DNA of 64,000 nucleotides, from contig QANY01013423.1 in NCBI GenBank assembly GCA_003255025.1, positions 1,167,779 to 1,231,778 of the forward strand. The letters run 5' to 3'. Each line of letters begins with the position of its first letter. Within the stretch, counting starts at the first letter, position 1. Below, one piece after another: positions 34,509 through 46,400 of this stretch. The notes beneath the pieces were generated by a model. The model worked only from the letters and a program-made list of their open reading frames with translations, had not been told where the DNA came from and made no database searches. The position numbers and the translations under genes are program-made. The stretch comes from Datisca glomerata (Eukaryota; Streptophyta; Magnoliopsida; Cucurbitales; Datiscaceae).

Positions 34509-35869
34509 TAATATTTTTATAATCAATTCTGATAATTTATTAAAATAATATTTCTTGTCATATTGTACGGTAACATAAAAAACATGTTTTCCTTATTTTA
34601 AAATTTCAAATCCGATCATTCAATAGTTTAATTAGTAAATCTAGACTGAAAATGGATGGAATATTATTCTGTTTGCAATAGCTGTACCAAAATCAATTGG
34701 GAATCCGATTTGGATTCATAACAAAGATTGATTAATTTCATTGAATTTTCCGCAATGCAATGCAAGCTGGTGGGCATGATGGAGATGCTCTTCTTAATTA
34801 AAGAAAAGAAGGGTAAATAAAGAGAACTTGCGTGACAATGTTGAATGGTTTTCTAGAACTGCACGCAGCTGGCAACTATCATTATGCTGTCAATTCTGAA
34901 GAGTGACCAACTAGAGGAAACGCATGAATTATGTACATAACAACAACAAAAAACAGCATTCTCTATTTTTTTTTTTTTTAATTTATGCACTATCTTGAAT
35001 TAGAGAACGTTAGAAAATTCAAATTTAAACGTTCATGATGGGTACATTGTGAAAAGTAATGATTAAGAGTTTTTCACGTGAAAAAATTATCGATAAAAAT
35101 TAAATTTATAAGAAAAACTTTCTTTAAAGAGAGGAAACGACTCTTGAGATATTTTAGACAGAAAATATACTAAATTCAAATATTAAGAGATTTTATATTG
35201 AAAATCATTCTTCTCAAATTAAAATCAAGTTTTCACATTTAAAATAAAATAAATAGATAATTCATTTATATACAATTGATTCATCGTTTTGATCCATTTA
35301 AACTTCCGTGTCTTCCTGAAATTGGCACTATTTTTTAAGTAATGGTTGTCTGTGGTTCTCCCGAAAAATAAAGCAATTTGCTAGTAATGGAAAACGACGT
35401 GGGAGCAAAATTAAAATTCAGTGGGCAAAGCCATTGTAAATGCACAATGTTTAATACTGGCTACTGTTTCATGCATTTGCCAGCTCCATGCAATGCAATA
35501 CACCAGTCCTCAAAATAAAAATAATAATAATAATAATTAAATAATCATATTATCAAAAATAATATATCAAAATTCAGGTCAGGGTCGCTAGAGGCATTGA
35601 AACTGAAGATGATCCACCTTTGCACTACTGTACTATATGAGTGTTGAGGGATAGATTAACTCAGTATTAATAATGATGTGGCCGATACTTTTCTAGATTT
35701 TCCATAAAAAAATTAGATCAAATCAACTGATCCAATTATTACTTTTGCATCAAAATTAATTAGTAGTACAATAGGAGTTTGAACGCCTATTAGCTAGTAA
35801 TATTCAATTTGGAGGAAATTATTATATTTATAAAAATATTTTTTAACATTAGGTAAACTACATCACAAA
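34509..35869. other. AT-rich intergenic DNA, nothing recognised
   Basis: No coding potential, RNA gene or clear repeat family was seen. It holds short A or T runs (about 34,968-34,980) and an (AAT)n run near 35,516-35,540. Confidence 0.6.
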
Positions 35870-36218
35870 TAAGGGTGTGCAAAAACCATCAAATTAAACC
35901 GAAAAATGATCGATTTTGTCAATTTTTAATTAATTATGGGCCATTGGGTCTTGGATTTTTAAAAACAGAATTTTTGGTTAAAAAGTTTTCTACATTTTCG
36001 ACTAGATCAACTATTTATCAATTTGGAGCATTTATTATAATACATAAAAAACTTAAGAAAATTTTAAACACGTATGATTGAATTCATTGATGTGTCTCTC
36101 GAAAAATAATAATAAAATTCTTGGTGGACAATAAAATCTGACTAAACCTCAATTATTTTGCAGTGCGGTCCAATCTTTATGCTAAAAAACTGGACCGAAA
36201 CGACCATACATACCCCTA
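35870..36218. mobile_element. Probable hAT-like MITE, about 350 bp
   Basis: Starts TAAGGGTGTGCAAAAACC and ends, inverted, TAGGGGTATGTATGGTCG; subterminal ACCGAAAAATGATCG and GGACCGAAACGACC resemble the other hAT-like elements here. The flanking 8-mers ATCACAAA and ACAACAAT match only in part, so the exact ends are uncertain. Confidence 0.5.
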
Positions 36219-37538
36219 ACAACAATTCTTTATTTTTTGCCTGAATTACTATGGAGACAGCCCCTTTTAGTTTCAAAATATAAACGGACACCCAGCTAGT
36301 TTTTATTTTACCTACCAACAAGGTCATTCAATTTTTTACTAAGCCTAGCTAATTGCATGTTTTTTTTTGTAAGATATGCTGATAGGTCATTTATTATATT
36401 TCTAATTTTATTTACTTATATACCAACTTGTTTACACCAGTGTTTAGGAATATGAATTTCTATAAAAAAAATACAAATTGTAAGAGTATATTTAGAAAAA
36501 TATTGTAAAATTTTATTTGTTTGGGGAATGAAATTGTAATGAGTGTACCTGTAGATTTTAAAACTATATAAGATGATATGATGTTGGAGTAAAATACTCT
36601 CAAATTCTAATTAAATAATACAATTAGCTTCTTCCACTAAAAGGAAATAAAACAAGATTAAGAATTAATATTTTAGTAAAGAATGAATGGTTGATTGAAA
36701 GCATCCTTAACTACCTAATCATTGGCAGCTTGAATTATAAATTGCAATCTTTTAACGTTATCTACCAAAGGGCAAACTTTAGTATCAAGCATGAAGTTGA
36801 CATCACCTACTGCTTCAAAACCTCCCAATATTAATTATTTTTCTACGTATACCAAAACTTGTCTGCAGATTTTTTTTTTCGTAAATGATTGTGTGGTTAA
36901 GAAGAAATAATTAGAATTTAAGCCTTATATTTTCTTTGAGAAAATGCATTTTATTAATTAATCTTCCGTTGCGTAAACTACCTACGCTATATTCGTTTTA
37001 TTCATGATGAAACCATCGGTTTGACATTCACATTGACTTCTTTTATTCTTTCATATTTTAATAAACCTTAATATAAACGCAACATAACAATTGAATATCA
37101 TGAAAACTACCTCTCTTATTATGTTGAACAGAAGGGGATTGTGTTAGATATATGAATGATTGCTATTGAAAAACGACGACATAAATCGGTTAAAATATAA
37201 AAATGTACTTTAAAAAAATTATTTAATGTTCGACAGATTTAGATTATTTATTTTCAACTGAATATCACATCATTGATAAGTAACCTTAATCAACTCCATA
37301 ACATCGTTATCATCTTAACATGTAAAATGAAATGGATTAACCCTCATGAATCCAAAAAAAAAACATACAAACACATTGTTTGTGTTTCCGATAAATAAAA
37401 TGGGTTTGCAGATAGGCAACAACAAACTTCTTCAATTCAAACCCTACTGATCTCTACCATATGTATTAAATTTTTACAAAAAAAATTCACTGTCAACCAT
37501 AAAATTATGGATCCCACCACCGCCGTCCACCTCCTCCA
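36219..37538. other. Intergenic DNA downstream of the SAUR gene
   Basis: AT-rich. No reading frame, tRNA or repeat family recognised. Bases next to the gene (about 37,330-37,538) are likely its 3' untranslated region and end signal. Confidence 0.5.
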
Positions 37539-37925
37539 TCAACAAGTGTAGAACTCAACAAGCTCTTCCATGGAACCCATCTGAGAGCCAGCAGCATTCT
37601 CTAACATCCACAATAGGTGCTCAAACAACACTACCTCACAGCCAATCACAACCCCATCTTGACACGTGTCACCTTCCTTGTCCACCAATTCTTGAAACAC
37701 TGGATGGTCGACCACTTCAGAACTGACAAGGTAGCGCCGCCGTGACTTACCCACGTAGACGGCGTGGAGAAGCCCTTTTGTTGGGACATTGCAGCCGTCG
37801 TCACCCGATGATGAGTCATCAGTGGCTGTTATGGATATGGAGCTGGTGGTGCGTGTGAGTTTGGTGATTGAGGGCCATCTTTTTATGGCTGTCTTCAGCT
37901 TCGTTAGCTTTCCTACTTTGGCCAT
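37539..37925 (-). CDS. SAUR: SAUR-family auxin-responsive protein
   Basis: An intronless 128-residue protein. Residues about 52-65 (LLHAVYVGKSRRRY, then LVSSEVVDHPVFQELV) are the SAUR core, which begins in most members with a V.VG..R.R.V/YLV...LNHP.F..L pattern. The segment after it (VVIGCEVVLFEHLLWMLENA) fits the C-terminal half of the domain. The N-terminus is basic (MAKVGKLTKLKTAIKRWPS) and is followed by a Ser/Thr/Asp linker. The HAVYVGKSRRRYLVSSEVVDHP wording resembles the SAUR76-79 type. Members usually promote cell expansion by inhibiting PP2C.D phosphatases and so activating plasma-membrane proton pumps; that role is inferred from the family. Lack of introns is normal for SAUR genes. 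The start is the first ATG, and the upstream (GA)n tract would fall in or near its 5' leader. Confidence 0.9.
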   Translation of the reverse strand: MAKVGKLTKLKTAIKRWPSITKLTRTTSSISITATDDSSSGDDGCNVPTKGLLHAVYVGKSRRRYLVSSEVVDHPVFQELVDKEGDTCQDGVVIGCEVVLFEHLLWMLENAAGSQMGSMEELVEFYTC

Positions 37926-37969
37926 TGAAGTCTCTTCAAGCGTTTAATGACTTTTCTTAAGGAGGGAGG

Positions 37970-37973
37970 GAGG

Positions 37974-38034
<61 letters not shown>
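37970..38034. repeat. (GA)n microsatellite upstream of the SAUR start
   Basis: A nearly pure GA run of about 27 units (CT on the coding strand), preceded by GGGAGGGAGGGAG, lies 45-110 bp upstream of the SAUR ATG. Such CT-rich leaders are common in plants, and GA repeats can bind GAGA-binding (BPC) proteins. Any regulatory role here is inference. Confidence 0.9.
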
Positions 38035-38035
<1 letters not shown>

Positions 38036-38119
38036 TGATTTGAGTAGGGCGAAGGAGCAAGGAAGGTTCGTGTATAAAAACAATGGGGGAAGAAGGAGAC
38101 GTGCATGGGGATGGCCCAC

Positions 38120-41100
38120 TGAACAGCTAAGAATGTGATATTTTAGGGTGGTGAACCACTTGTTACTTTTTTTTCTTTTGTTGAGAGTAAATATACGACA
38201 TTTTAAACACTTAAATGAGATGGTACATATAATTAAATGAGATGGTACATATGGTACATATAGTTAAACTTTAGAAATGGAAATATTTGTCTTATTTCAT
38301 ATGAGGGGACGAAAATAGTTTTGCTTGAAACTAGAATTGTAATTGTGTTATAAATTATAATTGCTCACATTCTCTGCTGAAATTTCTCTTGAAAGATTAT
38401 AAATTAAGATTTCATGTAAACTAGGATTGCGTCCTAATTTAAAACTAGAATACTCTAAACAAACATGATTATTCAATTACAAGAGAATTACAATAAGATT
38501 TAAAATGAGAATAACTAGAACCAGGGCTTTAAGGTTAATTAGCTAGCTAGCTACTCGTACATGGCTCAGGAAGCACATCTTTTAATGGGCTCTTATCCTT
38601 AACTTGCAACTTGCCTTTACAGAAGGAGAATTCATTTATTTTCAAAAATATTGAAAGTTAGAAATAATCGATTGATTATTTATGTAGATCTCGTGTAATT
38701 TTATATATATGACGACTTGTGTATCAATGAGCCTCCACCGCTTTAGGAGAAATGAAAATTTTCTGTAAGAAACAGTAGTAGTCATCATCACATGGAGATT
38801 TAGAGTGTGTTTGGAGAGTGCTTATACCTAGAAACACATTCATTCAATTAAATATCATTATTTAGTTAAATAATTTCTTGACATTTATCTTTGTTAGAAA
38901 AACTTGTATATACTTATACTATATTAGTTTGTATTTTAGAAACATTTTATGAAACATTTTATCAAAATGCATGTCAAATAAAAACGCTCATGAGCTAAAA
39001 ATAATACTTTTTGGCACATGAAAGTGTTGTCAGATAAAAATACTCTCAAACTCACCCATAATAAGGTTATCTTAAGACTTAAGGAAAGCCATGCAAGAAG
39101 AACACTTTCATGTTTCAGTAGAATCAGTTTGGAAATTGAAGGGAAAAAACTGTTAGGTTGGTAAGCAGCTAAACCAGCTTCCAAATTTTTTTTATCTTTA
39201 CCGAAAAAGAGGAAAAAGGTACATGGGTTGGGTACCTTTCATCTGACTTAGCAATAGTACTGCATCCCGTCTTCATTGCCCTACCAATCTCTATATTGTT
39301 ACCGATGGACACTTCTATTCTATCTCCTCTTTGCATGATTTCCATGCGTTTGGCTTTTCATTAACGTTCTATATGGGTCATGGTTTGATATTGGGTCAGT
39401 ATTGATATCGTCGTGATCATCAAAACTTGGATCACCCTTTAGGACCTAGAGGTATTGTAAGGGTGAAGCAACCCTAATACTCACATAAATATGAACTATA
39501 ATAGAACATGCTTGACTTCAACCAGTTGAGGAGAAAATCCTTTCCGTGTAATAAAGTTCGTGGTAAATTTATTTTCTATATTTTTTATGTTTGTTGCAAG
39601 TATTCTGATTTGTTATGATAAAGTTATCTAGCTTGGTAATATAACAATCTCACATTATTTTTCCTACCATTCCTAAAAAAATTATTTTATCAAATAATTT
39701 TCTCATATTACAACACATCTACACATTTTTCAAAATAACTTTTACTATCCTAAATCCTTATAAAAATATCATTATTTGTTTCAATTATTCCTACTTGATT
39801 TTGATATTTTATTTTCTTCAAGACCAAAGCCTAAAAAAGGGTCGTAAAATATCTCGATCCTGGTGGAATCAAAACGGTCCTGATACCGAATTTTGAGATT
39901 TTTTTCATCTCTTCCGACTCGTCCGCCAACTCGTCTCGGGTCGTCTCGTGAGATTAAGATATGCACGTTAATTGTAATGAATGAAATAAAATATTAAGTT
40001 TGAATTAAGGATAGGTAAACTCTTCATATATACAAAATCTAAATGATTAGAATACATGTTAATAATATCAAATATTTTTTTAAATTAAAATTAGTTTCTT
40101 CCCTAAAATAAATATTACATAAACTATCAATATTTAAAAAATACTAAATATATAAATGAGAATATAACTGGATTGTTTATCACGTCTCATTTTTTGTGCG
40201 AAGGACCGGCCCCGTGGGACAAAACCACGATGGGGGGTCCCATCAGTCATTTATATTCAATTTTAGATTGTATTTAACCAAAATATAAAAAAAATTACAT
40301 CATTGTTCTATTTTGTTCCTATGGCAGAACTAAAATATTTTACTCGTTCCTACCGAAGCGGAATGATATTGATAACCATGTTATACATATCTACTGAAAA
40401 AAAGTACGTGTAACGGGAAAACTGTTATGTATTATTAAATATTTTAATGTATTAATATAAATGACGGTTATTTATATTAGATTTATTTTTATATAAAAGA
40501 GAAAAATTGTATGATAATTAATTTGTGATATGAGAGAAAATTTAATCAGACACGACATTAATTATTAAGATTTTTTAGTAGTTGCTAATAGAGAATCTGT
40601 ACATTTTGTTATATAATTTTGAACAATTTGTCATTGAATTTATTTGTACGGTTTAAGTAAAAAAATTATTTTAGTTTTTGACGTAATAAGAGAAAAATAT
40701 TTGATTTAATTTTATTTATGGTTTAATAAAATAATAATTAATTAGTACCTAAAATAATGTGTATATATATAAGACATAATGTGTATTAGAATCTATAAAC
40801 AGTCATGGATAACAAATTAAAAATTGATAGAAAAAATATAAATAATAAATATTTTTATTACTTTAATATAATTTATATAATTTTCTCAACAACTTTATCA
40901 AATTTTGCCACACAACTTTACTCAAGTATCCTACATATCAAAAAAGAAAATCATATTTTTCAATAACTTTTATAAGCATGTGTTATCAAACATAGTTATC
41001 TTAATATTTTACCATTTAAGTTTACCACTTAAACTTTTCCAACAACTTAATTTTCTCAACATTCTTACTTAACTTGTACCAAGTTTCTTTCCCTTTTTTT

Positions 41101-41513
41101 ATTTCTTTTCTTTCCTATTCTCCATAAGAGTGGTAGATTTTAGTTGGGAAATAGGCTTTAAAGATGTTATGATATACATGGGGACACTTTTTGGGAAAAA
41201 AGAAGAAGGTTAGAGTAAGTATTATTTGATTATCTTCTACGATCGTTGTCAAAGGGTAGCTAAGCTAGAAAGAAGCTTGACGTTGGTCTGTAACTTTTAT
41301 TAAAACTGGTTTGAATTGAGTTGTTTGACGATTGTTTGTATATTTTCTTCCTTAATGAAGTTTAAGCTAGAAAGAACTTGAATATATGTACAGCTTGTGG
41401 CCCACTTCTGACTTTTTTTATTTACCACTGATTCTTTTTTGAAGGGAGAGATCCATTTGAATATTGTTGCCTTTTTACCTCTCTTTCTCTATCTGGAGTG
41501 AATCTTTCCAGAT
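38120..41513. other. Intergenic DNA between the SAUR gene and the NOC1-type gene, left part
   Basis: AT-rich, with no convincing gene. It includes short direct repeats GAGATGGTACATAT (38,218-38,265) and a GC-richer patch with CGTCTCGGGTCGTCTCGTG (39,915-39,955). All open frames are short and lack family features. Confidence 0.6.
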
Positions 41514-41521
41514 TTTGTAAT

Positions 41522-41924
41522 TTCGGGTGTTTAAAATCAAACCGAACCGAAAAGGATTGATTCAATCAATTTTTTATGTGTGTTTGATTTGATTTGATTT
41601 AAAATTTTGGTAATTTTCGAACAGAATCAAACCAAAACATTACATTTATATTATTTTTCATATTTTTTATATATAATTTCTTATAAACCGAACCGAACTA
41701 AAACTTTAAATTTATATTTGTTTTTTCAATAATATTATTTAAGAATTATTTTAAAAATTATTTTTTATTGATAATACCAAACCGAAGAATAGTACCGGGC
41801 CGAACCAAAATTCACGGTTCGATTCGGTTCTTTTAATATTCACGGTTCGATTTTATTGTCGGACCAAAATTTCGGTTTGGTTTTTCGCTAAAATATCAAC
41901 TGAACCGAACCGTAAACACCCTTA
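41522..41924. mobile_element. hAT-like MITE, 403 bp
   Basis: The ends are TTCGGGTGTTTAAAATC and, inverted, TAAGGGTGTTTACGG. It is flanked by TTTGTAAT (41,514-41,521) and TTTGTAAC (41,925-41,932), 7 of 8 identical. It is filled with AACCGAACCGAA and GGTTCGATTCGG words in both orientations. Confidence 0.78.
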
Positions 41925-41932
41925 TTTGTAAC

Positions 41933-42811
41933 ATATGATTTATGCCATGTTTCCTAACACTTGTAACCGGATGAAGTTTGAACTCAATTTTCCTAAAAAT
42001 AAGATGAAGAATGAAATGATTAAGAATCAAAATCTAAAATCAGATTAATGCGTTTATTCACCGTTAGGAATCAGAATCAGAATAAGATTATTAAGAATAA
42101 AAATGATTGTGTTTATTAAATCAATGAATCAGAATAAAATATATGACATTATTAAAATGTCCTTTAAAAAAATAAGTAGAAAAACTGAAGGTGTGTTAGC
42201 TAAATATTTTGAGAGCAAGATAAATTTTTCACAAATTATTCCAAATGAATCATAAAACATGAAATCTCATTACCACATTTTTTAAAGAATCACATTCTTA
42301 TAGTCAAATGAATTCATTCCAATCAAAGTTGTGAACCCACTTAGAATCAAATTTCAAAATCATAATAAACAATTAGAATAACAATTTAGAATTAAACTCC
42401 ACCTAATCTAATTTTATGAAAATCAAGTAAACGCGTGAAGGCTTTCAATTTCCAGAGCCACCTAAGTTACGAGTTGGAACTTCGAGGATTCCAGGTTGGA
42501 GATATAATGAACATTGAAAAGTATGATAGATCGATTATCAGGAACTTGTCATCATTAAATATTCTGGCAATAACACTATCAAATCACGATCCAACAATGC
42601 AAAAAAAAACAAAAAAAAGACCAAACCCGTATGAAAAACAGAAAAAATTCTACAATTAATTGATACCTCATCAATAAAGCATCTTCCTGGTTATCCGGTT
42701 ATTCGAGGACGTTCAATAAAATCAAAACTCTTCCATCCGCTACTCGTCAAATAATAGAAGAGTTGAGATGGTTTCTTTAATCTGCAACCTCTCAGGGTGA
42801 CAATTTGGCTA
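41933..42811. other. Intergenic DNA and 3' end region of the NOC1-type gene
   Basis: AT-rich. The part nearest 42,811 (about 42,660-42,811) is the likely 3' untranslated region of the minus-strand gene. No other gene was seen. Confidence 0.5.
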
Positions 42812-43035
42812 TCAAGATGATCTTCTCTTCTTCCGTGTCGTTGGCCTCTTCTCTGTGGGGCTCTTTTTATTATTAGGAACATCCTCATTTAGTAAATGCT
42901 CATACTCTTCCAAACTAGCAAAGGGGGATACTCCAGCCTTTCCTGACTTCCTCCTCTTCCTTTTACCTTTATCAATTCCACCATTTTCACCATCACTCCT
43001 ATCATCCATATTTCCTACATCAACATCACCATCCT

Positions 43036-43067
<32 letters not shown>

Positions 43068-43450
43068 CTAGCACCCCTATCTTCACCATCAGCAATATCT
43101 GAAGGTACATCCGTCTCTTCATCACTGACATCACCAACTAAGTCTTCATCATCATCAGCAGCAACTTTATCCAAATCATCATAATCATAGTCACCATCTG
43201 CTTCCACAGAGAAATCGGCAGTCTCTAACAAATTATCTATCTCTTCGTTGTCACTTTCATCATTGCCAGCCACATCATCAAACAAATCTTCACCGTCATC
43301 TTCATCTGCTCCTTTCTTCTTCTTCTTCGGTTTCTTGGAAGAGTTCATTTTATATGTGTAAAACTTGTGGAAGACAAGATCTTCTGGAGGCACATCTATT
43401 TCAGCCAGTGACAAAATTTCTGGCCCAATTAATAGGTTGTTTATGTCAAC
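42812..43450 (-). CDS. SWA2: Terminal exon 16: acidic tail with poly-Asp tract
   Basis: Encodes the last 212 residues: [17 protein letters not shown], then KKPKKKKKG, then long Asp/Glu runs, then [18 protein letters not shown] and a basic end. An in-frame (ATC)n run at 43,034-43,064 on the plus strand encodes a D9-D10 stretch, a place where length could vary between plants. The acceptor is at 43,451-43,452 (TTATTGCAG before GTTGAC). Confidence 0.88.
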
Positions 43451-46400
43451 CTGCAATAACTGTCCGTTAAAATAACGAAAAAAGAGTATAAAAACTTCAC
43501 ATAAGCACCAAAACACTGAAGTAGGCTTAGAAATAAGCTTTTTTCAGAGCTGACCTGCTTGGATGGTTCAATTTGGGAACCACCATGCCATGCGCTTGGC
43601 TTCGGTTTTTTCTCCATGAACTTGTCTAGGAAAGCAGTAAGTGCGAGGTCATTTAATGGGTTTCCATTGTAGACAATGTTAGCCCCAGAAAGAATGGTCC
43701 TAGCCATGGTTGCGACAGATGGATGCACGTGTGAAGCAAGTACTAGGAGTTCCCACCAGCTTACATGATCTGCATTACTGTTGGTTCATAAGATTTAGAA
43801 GGCAAGAATATACATATAACAATTAAACAAGAAAAATCACTAGTAATTAATTCCAAGGAAATAAAGAGGGCGAGTCTTGTTTCCACCAGAACGCCATGAA
43901 ATACCTTTGAATATATGAACTTACTTCCATGCACCAAAACAGAAAGGATTTTGTTTTTCTAAGAATATTGGGCTAAAAAATATTATAACTTACAAATAGA
44001 TATAAACAAAATATTATTCCTCCTAAAAGTGGATTGGGCTTTAACTAAGAAATGCCCAAATTGGAGATTGCAAAACCTTGTGTTAGATATCCATTCCAAG
44101 ATTAATCAAGCTTTAGGTGTTTCTATTGTTTGGGTTAATAGAAATTGTAACTCAAATGCTAATGCTATTACAAGATATAGGATGGATCAGGACAGAGTTA
44201 GTCTTAGTGATTTCTGTTACCCGCTCTATTATTAGCTTGATTGATAAAGAAATAGTTTCTGTAAAAAGGGAGGTTTAAACCCCCTTAACTGTGTTTTTTT
44301 GTTTTTCAATAGAATCTGGTTTCGTTAAAAAAAACAACATATTATTCCTCAAAACTTGGGCATGATCAATGACTACAGTTTCATGCGCCCAATACATTCT
44401 GTTGAAGAAGTTGAAGACATTAGAAGAGGGAAAAATAAGTAATGACAGATGTTACTCACCAGTAAGAGGGCTCCCGGTGCCGGGGATTATACTCCCCGGG
44501 AAACGAAGACTTCTTGGAGGACACATTAAGTTGCTGCCCACCAGTAGATGCCACCTTCGATTCCCCGAGATCTTTTGAATCATTTCTCATGAGAAACTCT
44601 TCTGCTTCATCTGAAGCATCATCTTCCGAGTCAGAGGGTGGAGACACCTCTTCATCTTCGGAAGATCCATCATCAGAATTCAAATCATTGCCTGGAGCAA
44701 GTCTGGCATCATCTTCCTGTTTCATTGGCTCAGTGCTTGGTTTATTGTCAGTGTCTTCTATAATATCTTCAAAATGTTCAATTTCTTCATCAACTGATTC
44801 GCTTTGGAGCACTGTATTCCTACATAAAGAAATAGTTTTTACACGAAAGAATATCTTTTAATTATATGTTAATGGTAAATTATATGGACTAGTTTTCAAG
44901 AGGAATGCAGTTTTACCATAATGGCGGCCTTGCTTTAAGAACTTCGGAAAGGAGGAACAAGCAACCACAGGCAAACTGAGGTGGTTGCTGAAGGGCAACC
45001 TGTTTAAATATTCAAACAGTCAACTGACAAAAATCTATGAGTTGATGACATAATGTTAAGATCAGAGTTAAATGACACTCCTGGAGCAAAAACAACAAAA
45101 AATACAAAATTCATTACTTGCCTGCAATATACGCTTCGCAAAGGCAGCTACTCGCTTCAAATTTATGTCGCTTTTCATTGCCCTCAAAAGAAGTGCAATG
45201 AACATTTCTGCCTGCAAAGAGGAAAGATCAAAACCGAAAAATGAGAAGAATATCCAAAAACTCTTCTCATTCCAATACAGTAGAAGGGCCGACTCATCGA
45301 CAAAACCAAAATAAGTAAAGTTTGGATGTGTATCAGAGAAAAAATTTCCATATCAAAAAGGTCAATGATTTCAGGTGAGCTCAACCAAAGTAAACAAAAC
45401 AAAATGAATCATCTCTAAAGTCGAGATCAACTTCCTAAATAATTTCAATCGTTGCCTTTGAAGAATTCATGGCAGACGGGAGTAGCAGTTTGGAGTACAA
45501 GGCTCGATAGAACCGATCGCTGGCAATTTGATTCTTAGATGATATTTTATCGAGAAGCATCAGTGCTTGAACAGCCACATTAAAGTTCTTTGAATGAACC
45601 TGTAAGTTCAAAGTTTAACTGATGTTCAGGCAGTGTGGTAAAATAAAAGAAAAAGTAGACATCCTAGCATTGGAGAAACCTCTCCTTCAACCAACCCAAT
45701 AAACTGTTGATGTCAAACCCCTGGTCTTACCAGCTGGAAGAGCGTCGGTGTTTGGACCTCAATCAGGTCATCAGCCTCATTGCTCAATACAAAAGGGAAT
45801 GCTCTATTTACTCCCTACAAGGAGAGTGGGAAGGTAAGAAAGCATCATGAATCCATAAAATTAGAAAAAAAAAGGTTTACTAAGTCAAAAACTCAAGCAT
45901 AAAAGCATGACATAACAAAGATGTTAGTAATGAATGGGACCATAGACGTATTCTATATCCAATATTAAGAATAGAAAACTGACTGTTAAGAGAGCTGAAA
46001 GAAGCCGCGAATCCAATTCTATATGAGATTCTGATGAAGTTTTAGCTTTACAGTCCTTTGAAGATCCCAAAGCTTTCTTATTGTCATCTTTGTGGCTATT
46101 GTCATTCTTTTGACTACCAGATGCCTCAGTAATCAATACCTGTTATAATTATTTTGATAAAAACAAAAACTTTAAAGTTTTGACTGTGAACTTTTTGATG
46201 ACCATAATTGAGACATAAAATTTTAGGAATAAAAGAATTAATTAAGAAAGAAACCATCCTTTCCTTCAGCTATCAGTTTCAAAACTATAGATAAAATGAG
46301 ATTCAAATTTGGGAGGCGTCTAAACCAAATTTAACAGCTATTGAAGATTAGAAAATGAATAATAATGACAGGAAAAACTGAAGTCTAGCGATACCTTAAA

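Noticed and set aside
37947..38138. Frames across the GA tract on both strands
   Set aside because: They are translations of the microsatellite (RERERE / SLSLSL).
42855..43184. 109-residue plus-strand frame rich in serine
   Set aside because: It is the antisense of the acidic exon 16 (Asp codons read as Ser/Ile on the other strand).
44514..44861. Serine-rich plus-strand frame of 115 residues
   Set aside because: Antisense shadow of exon 14, which has splice sites and fitting phase.
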